Part shown: piece by piece, positions 32,780 to 39,479 of the stretch
Layout of the letters: each line of letters begins with the position of its first letter
Numbering within the stretch: the first letter of the stretch is position 1
DNA from: Chloroflexota bacterium
GTDB taxonomy: Bacteria > Chloroflexota > Chloroflexia > Thermomicrobiales > JADLAZ01
Assembly (NCBI GenBank): GCA_020849725.1
Contig: JADLAZ010000272.1
Location: forward strand, 1 to 64,000
Direction of reading: 5' to 3'
DNA: 64,000 nucleotides
The notes under the pieces: model-generated
The model's input: only the letters and a program-made list of their open reading frames with translations
Databases searched by the model: none
What the model was told of the DNA's origin: nothing
Position numbers and translations under genes: made by a program

Positions 32780-35244
32780 CTCGGCGTCAGGCGCATCTCG
32801 CCCTCCAGATTGACGAGAATGTCGGCGTCGTCTAGCCAGAGCGGGTGATAGCGGTTCTCGAGCCAGAGGGTGGTCTGGTCACGGTAGTGGGGGCTGGCCA
32901 GGTGGCCCGACAGCCCGGTCGTCACCGTCGCCCAGGCTCGGCTGCCACTCAGGTCAGCCAGCAGGCGGTAGGTCGAGCCGCTGGTGACGGCGAAGTTCAG
33001 CCCGACCTCGTGACCGGCGGCACGGACGGTGCCCGAGCCACCGCTGGTGGCAAACGGACCGACGCTGAGCCGGCGCAGCCCGCGCCGGTCGCCCAGCGGA
33101 TGGGGAAAGACGACACGGTGGTGACGGCCCCAGGTCCAGCGCGCGTTGTATACCGACGGATGCCCAAGGTGAACGAGCGCCGGGTCGGCGTCGTCGCGCA
33201 GCAATGGGCCGATGCGCGCCGTCAGGGCGGCGATGGCCGCGCGCGCGGCGGCGCGGAAGCTCGCCGCGATGTCGACGCCGGGCGGCGGGAACCAGGCCGG
33301 TGGGTCCGCCTCCAGCAGGCGGCGAGCAATAGCGTTGCCCTGCACCTGGGCTGCCGGCTGCGCGGCGACCAACGCCGGCAGCCGCGCAACCACGACGTGA
33401 GCACGCCAACTCTCCCAGATAGCCTGGAAGAGCGTTGGGACGACGCTGTGGGTGATGTAGGCGCCGTCCCAGCGCCGCAGCGCCGCCGCGACCGGCGCCA
33501 GGTCGGCCGCGTCGTCGGCAGTCAGCAACTCGACAATGCGACCGGTCAGGTCAACGGCGCGCTGGTGGACAACGTCGCCGTGGATCGCTGCCGCCTCCAG
33601 CGGCGCCAGCCGCGGCCAGGCGTCGAGCCGCTGGCGGATGCGGGCGAAGCGATAGCCATCTGACCAGGCGCCCTGAGCCAGGTAGGCGGAGTGGGCCGCG
33701 TCGGCCGGCCAGGGCGGATTGTTGGCCGTCGCTACCCAACCACGCTGCGGGTCGACGAGCCGCGGCAGCGCATCAGCCGCCAGGTACCCGTCCCAGACGT
33801 GGGTCAGGTCATTGGCCGGTCGCACCGAGCGGGACGGCTCGTGGCGGCGTGGCACACGCCCAGCCACCTGATAGCCGATGTGGCCGTCGGTCGTGGCGTA
33901 CACGAAATTGAGCGGCGGGCAAGGCCAGCGGCGCAGCGCCGCCCTCACCTCGTCGGCATCGCGAGCGCGCTGCAGGTCGAGCGCGGCGCGCACACCGGCC
34001 GGCGGCTCATGGCCGACCCAGCTCAGCGACAGTGGTGGCCAGCCAGCGGCGTCAATCGGCGGCACCAGGTCAGTGACGATCGGGCCGCGCCGCGTGCGCC
34101 GCACCGTCAGCCGCTCTGGCTCGCCGCCGGCTACGGCGATCGCTTGCTCGGCGACGTCGAACGGCGCCCAGGCAGCGCCGTCACGATAGCGCGTCGGGTC
34201 GGCCGCGTCGACCTCCTCGACGTAAAGGTCGCGCACGGACACGGCGTGGTTGGTCACGCCCCAGGCGACATGTCGGTTGCGTCCGAGGTAGATACCGGGC
34301 GTGCCGAGATAGATCGCGCCGATGGCGTCCAGGTCCGGCGCTTGCACGTGGGCTTCCAGCCACTGAGGCGGGTTGGCAAACATGTTGTGCGGATCGGAGC
34401 ACAGCACCGGCGCGCCGGTCGTCGCCTTGACGCCGGCCAGCGCCCAGTTGTTGCTGCCGATGCCGGGTTCGTGGCCGGTGACCGCTCGACCACCCCCGGC
34501 GACGTCGAGCGGCACGATTGTTTCACCAGGCAACTCCGTCATCAGGTAGGCCGCCCGCAGGTCCGGCGGCAGGTAGCGCTCGGCGGCGGCGATCGGCGCA
34601 ACGGCCTCCAGACGACCGGTCAACGTCCACCAGCGGTATTTCCACAGCAGAATGCTGTCGACCGGCCGCCAGTGCGTCGGTCGGTAGTCGAGCAACTCGA
34701 ATTCCAGCGGCCAGGTTCGGCACTGCTCGGCCCAGGCGTTGATCCCGGCGGCGATGGCGGCCAACGCCTCAGCCTCCTGCTCATCGAGCGCGCCGAGGCT
34801 GGCCGCCGCCGCACCGGCGATGTCGAGCGTGCGCACCATCCGGTCGCTCGGCAGCGCGCTTGGACCCAGCACGGCCGCCAGGTCACCGGCGGCAAAGCGG
34901 CGCATGTAGTCGAGTTGCCAGAGCCGCTCCTGGGCCATGCAGAAGCCGAGCGCGACGAACACGTCCCACGTCCGGGCGGCCCGGATGTGCGGCACGCCCC
35001 ATCGGTCCCAGCGCACCGATGTCGCCGCGCCGACCGGCGCGGGCATGTCGCCGGTGCGCGGCGGCAGTCGCTCGCGCAGATAGGCTCTCCGCCAGGCTAC
35101 CAGCTCGCGGCGCGACAGCCCCGACAGAGCGACGGCCGCCGGCACGGTGAGATCGCCGCGCAGCAGGCGCAGTAGCGTGGCCCTCTGTGCCGGCGACACG
35201 GCCACTCCGGCCGGCGCTGGCGCTGGCGTCTCCCCCGCAGTCAC
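32776..35244 (-). CDS. Penicillin acylase family Ntn-hydrolase
   Basis: 822-residue member of the penicillin G acylase / aculeacin acylase superfamily, which cleaves amide bonds after autocatalytic processing. The small-subunit region begins with RWDRWGVPHIRA and FCMAQERLWQLDYMRR. The nucleophile is Ser264 in GIGSNNWALAG, the start of the mature beta chain, after a spacer. DPHNMFANPPQWLEAHV and the Asn-rich TANNPPWP stretch are family features. No signal peptide is seen. Instead residues 18-60 form a helix-turn-helix-like segment (LLRLLRGDLTVPAAVALSGL) not usual for the family. Start GTG 35244 with GGAGG upstream. Confidence 0.87.
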   Translation of the reverse strand: MTAGETPAPAPAGVAVSPAQRATLLRLLRGDLTVPAAVALSGLSRRELVAWRRAYLRERLPPRTGDMPAPVGAATSVRWDRWGVPHIRAARTWDVFVALGFCMAQERLWQLDYMRRFAAGDLAAVLGPSALPSDRMVRTLDIAGAAAASLGALDEQEAEALAAIAAGINAWAEQCRTWPLEFELLDYRPTHWRPVDSILLWKYRWWTLTGRLEAVAPIAAAERYLPPDLRAAYLMTELPGETIVPLDVAGGGRAVTGHEPGIGSNNWALAGVKATTGAPVLCSDPHNMFANPPQWLEAHVQAPDLDAIGAIYLGTPGIYLGRNRHVAWGVTNHAVSVRDLYVEEVDAADPTRYRDGAAWAPFDVAEQAIAVAGGEPERLTVRRTRRGPIVTDLVPPIDAAGWPPLSLSWVGHEPPAGVRAALDLQRARDADEVRAALRRWPCPPLNFVYATTDGHIGYQVAGRVPRRHEPSRSVRPANDLTHVWDGYLAADALPRLVDPQRGWVATANNPPWPADAAHSAYLAQGAWSDGYRFARIRQRLDAWPRLAPLEAAAIHGDVVHQRAVDLTGRIVELLTADDAADLAPVAAALRRWDGAYITHSVVPTLFQAIWESWRAHVVVARLPALVAAQPAAQVQGNAIARRLLEADPPAWFPPPGVDIAASFRAAARAAIAALTARIGPLLRDDADPALVHLGHPSVYNARWTWGRHHRVVFPHPLGDRRGLRRLSVGPFATSGGSGTVRAAGHEVGLNFAVTSGSTYRLLADLSGSRAWATVTTGLSGHLASPHYRDQTTLWLENRYHPLWLDDADILVNLEGEMRLTPS

Positions 35245-35371
35245 GTCACGCCTCCATCCCTGTCATGCTCTGTCATGCGGCCGGCCCAGCCGCGGATTGA
35301 CCCTCGTGCCATCGGCGCGGCCTGGATGCCAGCGTTCGCCGACATGATCGCTGAGGGTGCGCCGACGCTCG

Positions 35372-37372
35372 CTAGCCGTGGACGCGGCCACGCTTCTGCT
35401 GGACGTAGTCAACCAGGATGTACTCGCCAAGACGATCCGGCTCGGCGTAAAAGGCGCGCCCCCGGTTGAGTTCGGTCATCTCCTCGACGAATTGCTCCAG
35501 CCCCTCGCCCGCGTCGAGCATGAAGGTGGTGATGATGATGCGATCCCGGGTGCAGCGCAACACCTGGCGCAGCGTAGCGCGATAAGTCTCCGGCATCGGC
35601 GGCCAACTGAAGACTGGACCATCATCGGTCAGGTGCGCCGTCGGCTCACCGTCGGTCACGACGATGATCTGGCGCGTGGCGCCGGGGTATTTGGCCAGTT
35701 TCTGCCGGGCGAGAATGAGCGCGTGCTCCAAGTTCGTGCCCTGCGACCAGCCGTCGATCTGGAGTGAGAACAGCGCCTCTGGGTCGAGTTCCTGGGCCAG
35801 TGGGCCGAAGCCGATGATGTGCAGGGCATCGCGCGGGAACTGCCCCTTGATCAGGCTGTGCAGCGCCAGCGTCACTTTCTTAGCCGCCAGGAAGCAGTCG
35901 CGCAGCAGCATCGACCGGCTCAGGTCGATGCACAGCACCGTTGCGGCGCGTGCCGTCTGCTCGGTGCGGAAGACGGCGAAGTCGTCCGGAGAGAGCTGGA
36001 TCGGCAGTCCGGGGCCACGCCGGTAGATCGCCTGCCGCAGCGTCCCCTGCAAGTCGAGCAGGAACGGGTCACCGAAGGCGTAGGGCTTGCTCTCGTCCGT
36101 CCGCTCGCCACCGCCGCCGCGCCGGACGGTCTCGTGCTGGCCGGCACGGTCCTGGGCGATGCGCACGAAAATGTCGCGCAGCGCCTTCTGGGCAATGCGG
36201 CGGATAGCGGCGGCCGTCAGCTCCAGCCGGTTGCCGCGCTGCTCCAGCAGGCCAGCCTCCTCCAGCAGGCGCTGCAGGCTCTCCAGTTGCTCCAAATCCA
36301 GGCGCGACTCCTCGCCCAGCAACTCACCCAACTCGTTGCGGTCGACTTGCCGCAGCGATCCCTGCTGCCGCGCCTCTTCCAATTGCTGCTCAAGCTGGTC
36401 CAGCCGGCTGAGGTGGTCCATCTGGTCCAGCGCCTGGTCGAGTGAGACGTCCTCGTCGCCGCTGAACTCGTAGGGTTGGCCAAAGTCGGGCAACTCCTGG
36501 TAGAGATGTTGACCCAGCTCAGCCAGTTCCTTGGCCAGCGCGTCATCGCCCATCATCTGCTGCATCAAGTTCCACAGCTCCTGGCGCTGGCTGGGTGACA
36601 TGCTGTTGAGGAGCGACTGCATCGCGTTCATCTGCTGGCCGAGACGCTCGACGAGTTGGTCCAGGTTTTCGATGCCAGGCCCGAAGTGGTGGCCGTGCTG
36701 CTGCATGAAGCCGTCGAAGTCGATCGGCTTGCCCTCGGCGCGGTCGCGCAGCATCTGGTTCAAGTCTTGCAGCATCTCCCGCAGCGCCTGCATGTCGCCC
36801 TGGCCCATGCCCTGCATCGCCTGGCGCAGTGCGTCGAAGTTGCTGTTAGCCACCTGCTGCTTCAGGCGGTCTCGCAGTGCCTGGAAGCGCTGTTGCGCCT
36901 CCGGCTCCATGAACTCGTACTGCTCCAACCCGCGCATCTGGCCGGCCAGATCGGGCGGCAGGTCGGCCAATTGCTCCTTCTTGGCCTGGGCCATGCGCGC
37001 CTTGGCCTGCTGCAGGCGCTCGGCCAGTTCCGGATCCATGCCCTCCGGCGGTATGGTCGGCTGCTGGCGCTGCTCGAGGCCGGCCTGCTCGATGCGGAGG
37101 ATTTCAGCCAGCTCTCGCTTGATGTCTTCCAGCGCCGACCCAATGTTGTAGCGTTGAAGACTCTGCTGGCGGCGGTCTTTGAGGCGGTTGAGCAAGCCGC
37201 GCAGCCCCTCCAGCCCCTGGCGCGGCAGCCCCGCGCGCTGGATCCGCTGCAGCAAGCGGCGGGGATCGCGCCCGGCGAGCAATTCATCGGCCATCTCATC
37301 GAGCAATGCACCCGCGTCAAACGGCTCCAGGCGCTGCGACCCGTCCCAGCGCGAGTACTCGACGATGCCCAT
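35372..37372 (-). CDS. VWA domain protein with long coiled-coil N-terminal region
   Basis: 666-residue cytoplasmic protein. Residues 1-420 are strongly charged and Gln/Leu/Glu-rich, predicted helical or coiled coil, with Met/Gln-rich tracts around 180-260. The C-terminal von Willebrand A domain (about 475-640) has a complete MIDAS: DLSRS at 483-487, Thr546 and Asp574. It is of the CoxE/BatA-like type usually paired with a MoxR AAA ATPase, but no MoxR gene is near. I start it at ATG 37372, with AGGAGA five bases upstream, not at the longer ORF start at 37486. Its own promoter is just upstream. Confidence 0.85.
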   Translation of the reverse strand: MGIVEYSRWDGSQRLEPFDAGALLDEMADELLAGRDPRRLLQRIQRAGLPRQGLEGLRGLLNRLKDRRQQSLQRYNIGSALEDIKRELAEILRIEQAGLEQRQQPTIPPEGMDPELAERLQQAKARMAQAKKEQLADLPPDLAGQMRGLEQYEFMEPEAQQRFQALRDRLKQQVANSNFDALRQAMQGMGQGDMQALREMLQDLNQMLRDRAEGKPIDFDGFMQQHGHHFGPGIENLDQLVERLGQQMNAMQSLLNSMSPSQRQELWNLMQQMMGDDALAKELAELGQHLYQELPDFGQPYEFSGDEDVSLDQALDQMDHLSRLDQLEQQLEEARQQGSLRQVDRNELGELLGEESRLDLEQLESLQRLLEEAGLLEQRGNRLELTAAAIRRIAQKALRDIFVRIAQDRAGQHETVRRGGGGERTDESKPYAFGDPFLLDLQGTLRQAIYRRGPGLPIQLSPDDFAVFRTEQTARAATVLCIDLSRSMLLRDCFLAAKKVTLALHSLIKGQFPRDALHIIGFGPLAQELDPEALFSLQIDGWSQGTNLEHALILARQKLAKYPGATRQIIVVTDGEPTAHLTDDGPVFSWPPMPETYRATLRQVLRCTRDRIIITTFMLDAGEGLEQFVEEMTELNRGRAFYAEPDRLGEYILVDYVQQKRGRVHG

Positions 37373-37414
37373 GGTGTCTCCTGAGAGCAATAGATCCCTG
37401 GCACGTGCGGGCAC

Positions 37415-37423
37415 AGTATACCA
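37415..37423 (-). promoter_or_regulatory. Extended -10 promoter of the VWA gene
   Basis: The reverse strand reads TGG-TATACT. The start near 37408 gives a ~36-nt leader to ATG 37372, supporting that start. Confidence 0.5.
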
Positions 37424-37554
37424 GCGTGGAGGCGGAGGGGAGCCAATCAGCGGAGTGGGCGCGGCCGCTGGCCCAATGGCCCCCATTCCCGTAGACTCAG
37501 GTTCGCGCCGCCAGCCGGGGCAACGCCGCCTCGCGTGGTCAGGAAGGACCGCCG

Positions 37555-38046
37555 ATGTCTGCCGCTACATGGCCACACGTTGGCGCCACCGAGGGTCACC
37601 GTCTCCCGCCGCTCGCTCTGCCGCTGGCTGGGGGCGGCCGGCTTGACCTCCGCGCCTGGCGTGCCCGGTTCAATGTCGTCGTCGCGGTGCTACCCGAGGT
37701 CGCCGACCCGGCCACCGGTGCGGCGCTGGCCGCGCTCCAGGCTCACCAGGCCGTCTTCGCGGAGGAGCATGCCCGGTCGGTGGCCATCGTCGGTGGCCCG
37801 CTTGACGCCGCGACCGCGCTCCGCGACCAACTCGGCCTGGCCTTCCCCGTCGCCGCCGACGCCACCAGCGCCACGCTCGACCTCCTCACGCCGGTGACGG
37901 ACCGTGAGCGACAGCCAGTCGTGCTGCTGGCCGACCGCTACGGCGAGATCCGGCGGCGCGAGGTCGGCTGGCTGGCCGTGTCGCCGTCCGGCATCGCCGG
38001 GTGGCGCGACTGGCTCACCTACATCGACTGCCTCTGCTCGTGCTGA
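37555..38046 (+). CDS. Redoxin-fold protein lacking the peroxidatic cysteine
   Basis: 163-residue protein with an AhpC/TSA-like layout: LPPLALPLAGGGRLDLRAWR, a beta strand FNVVVAVLP, a helix, then QLGLAFPVAADA and VVLLADRYGEIRR. The region after the FNVVVAVLP strand, where redoxins carry the active Cys, has none. The only Cys residues are a CLCSC cluster at the extreme C-terminus. It may be a catalytically dead redoxin or use the C-terminal thiols. Convergent with the ccdA-seleno-TlpA operon, 21 bases away. Confidence 0.65.
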   Translation: MSAATWPHVGATEGHRLPPLALPLAGGGRLDLRAWRARFNVVVAVLPEVADPATGAALAALQAHQAVFAEEHARSVAIVGGPLDAATALRDQLGLAFPVAADATSATLDLLTPVTDRERQPVVLLADRYGEIRRREVGWLAVSPSGIAGWRDWLTYIDCLCSC

Positions 38047-38048
38047 TG

Positions 38049-38065
38049 CAGCGGCCGGGCCGCTG
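38049..38065. terminator. Short hairpin between convergent redoxin and ccdA genes
   Basis: CAGCGG-(5 nt)-CCGCTG hairpin in the 21-base gap between the two stop codons; GC-only with no T-tract, so termination strength is uncertain. Confidence 0.35.
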
Positions 38066-38067
38066 GC

Positions 38068-38799
38068 TCAGCCGCCGATCGGCTCGATCGGTGGCGCCAG
38101 CGCCGCCAGCAGGGCAAAGGTATTCGTCAGCAGCAGCACCCCGACCACGATCAGGAAGGCGCCGCTGACGATCGAGACGGTCCGCGCGTGCCCGTTGATC
38201 CGGCGCAGCAGCCCGCCGAACCGCCCCAGCGCCAGCGCTGCACCAACGAACGGCACGCCCAGCCCCAGCGAGTAGGTGAAGAACAGCAGCCCCGCCTGCC
38301 CCGCCTGCGTCGTGGCCAGTGCGAAGATGCCGGTCAACACCGTGCCGATGCACGGCGACCAGCCGGCGGCGAAGAACATGCCGAGCAGGTACGATACCCC
38401 GACCGAGCCGGGCTTGCCGGCCCCAGCCTCCAGCCGCACCTGCCGCGCCAGCAGTGGGATGGTGATCCAACCGGCCATGTGCAGGCCCATTACGATCACG
38501 GCCGCCCCGCCGACGATGCGCAGCACGTCCAGCCCAGTCTGCAACCAGCCGATCAGCAGGCTGACCGCGATACCAGCCACGGTGAAGACGGTCGCGAAGC
38601 CCAGCACGAACGCCAACGCATGTCGCACCAGCGCTGCCCGCGACGGCGCGGCCGTACCCTGGACCGAAGCGCCGGCCAGATAGCCCAGATAGGCCGGCGT
38701 CAGCGGCAGCACGCACGGCGACAGGAAGCTGAGCAACCCGCCAACGAACGCCAGGGCCAGCGCCAGCACGAATGGCGCGCCCGCCAGCCCGCTGGTCAT
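38068..38799 (-). CDS. ccdA: CcdA-type cytochrome c biogenesis / thiol-reductant transporter
   Basis: 243-residue membrane protein with six or seven segments. It carries electrons from cytoplasmic thioredoxin to extracytoplasmic thiol proteins. The two redox Cys lie in FLSPCVLPLTPAYLGYLAG (TM1) and FFAAGWSPCIGTVL (TM4), the standard DsbD/CcdA placement. Its ATG overlaps the stop of the upstream seleno-TlpA gene (ATGA), so the two are translationally coupled. The pairing implies that CcdA reduces the Sec-Cys motif of that lipoprotein. Confidence 0.92.
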   Translation of the reverse strand: MTSGLAGAPFVLALALAFVGGLLSFLSPCVLPLTPAYLGYLAGASVQGTAAPSRAALVRHALAFVLGFATVFTVAGIAVSLLIGWLQTGLDVLRIVGGAAVIVMGLHMAGWITIPLLARQVRLEAGAGKPGSVGVSYLLGMFFAAGWSPCIGTVLTGIFALATTQAGQAGLLFFTYSLGLGVPFVGAALALGRFGGLLRRINGHARTVSIVSGAFLIVVGVLLLTNTFALLAALAPPIEPIGG

Positions 38800-39374
38800 C
38801 GCGGCAGGATCGATTCGATCTGCGCCTGCACCTCCGACGTCGTCACCCGGCCGACGCCCTGGCCGGCGATGCGGCCGTCCGGTCCGATCAACGCGTGTGC
38901 CGGCCGAAAGCGGATGCCATACGCCCGCCAGACCGCCTTGGCCTCGTCATGCGCCACGGGGTAAGCGATCTGCAACTCCTTGATCGCCGCCGCCACCGGC
39001 AGTTGGCCGGGGAAGTCGTAGCCCTGCACGCCCACCATCACCAGGCCGCGGCCCTGGTAGCGCGCATGCCACTCGTTCAAGGTCGGAACCTCCGACCGGC
39101 AAGTCGGTCATATCGTGCTCCAGAACACCAGGAACACCGGCTGGCCACGCGCCTCGGCCAGCGTCAGCGGCGGCGAGTTGAACCACTGAACGTCGGTCAA
39201 CTCTGGCGCCAACCCCGCCGTGCCGGTGGCTGGGTTGGGCACGGACGCCGGCGCGGTCGGCGCCACCGTCGGCATGACCGTCGCGGTCGGTGGTGGGTTC
39301 GCCACGCCACACCCCGCTGCCACGAGTGCCGCCCCGAGCGCCGCCACCGAGCGCACTATCTGCCGTCGTCGCAC
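38796..39374 (-). CDS. TlpA/ResA-like thiol-disulfide oxidoreductase lipoprotein with predicted selenocysteine (in-frame TGA)
   Basis: 192 residues when the TGA at 39108-39110 is read as Sec. A lipoprotein signal (LVAAGC, Cys22) and a Thr/Pro-rich linker precede a thioredoxin-like domain from about residue 55. The active-site segment is VFLVFWSTI-Sec89-P-T-C92-RSEVPTLNEWH, exactly where TlpA/ResA proteins have W-C-x-x-C. The later part keeps the family: the VMVGVQGYD strand and the cis-Pro of RFRPAHALIGPDGRI. A SECIS-like hairpin lies 10 nt after the TGA. AAGGAGA precedes the ATG. Simple ORF calling would give two fragments (39108-39374 and 38796-39080). A nonsense mutation or sequencing error is the alternative, but the coincidence with the first Cys plus the hairpin argues against it. 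Confidence 0.82.
39081..39097 (-). promoter_or_regulatory. Predicted bacterial SECIS element
   Basis: The reverse strand reads GGTCGGAGGTTCCGACC: a 6-7 bp perfect stem with apical loop A-GGU-U. It begins 10 nt after the in-frame TGA, and the loop GG lies 17 nt from it. E. coli fdhF, from memory, has a 17-nt hairpin 11 nt after UGA with a GGUC loop. It lies within the coding sequence, as bacterial SECIS elements do. Confidence 0.75.
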
Positions 39375-39422
39375 CGTCGTCTCCTTGCGCGCCGATCAGT
39401 CGCACTGGACGATTGCATCCCA

Positions 39423-39445
39423 ACAACACCCGGCTCGGGCGTTGT
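39423..39445 (-). terminator. Hairpin after the glycogen debranching gene
   Basis: On the reverse-strand RNA a 10-bp stem with one G-U pair and a 3-base loop forms, followed by TTGG. It sits between the end of the debranching gene and the seleno-TlpA start, and may separate the two transcripts. Confidence 0.45.
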
Positions 39446-39479
39446 ATTCCCCTTGGCCCCGGTCATCCCGGCGCCGGTG

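Noticed and set aside
33691..35175. 494-codon forward ORF opposite the penicillin acylase gene
   Set aside because: Antisense shadow; no motif or ribosome site.
38796..39374. Reading the TlpA-like locus as a pseudogene or as two small genes
   Set aside because: The frame is uninterrupted except for one TGA, which sits on the active-site Cys position, and a SECIS-like hairpin follows. Codon use on both sides is normal. A pseudogene remains possible but is less likely.
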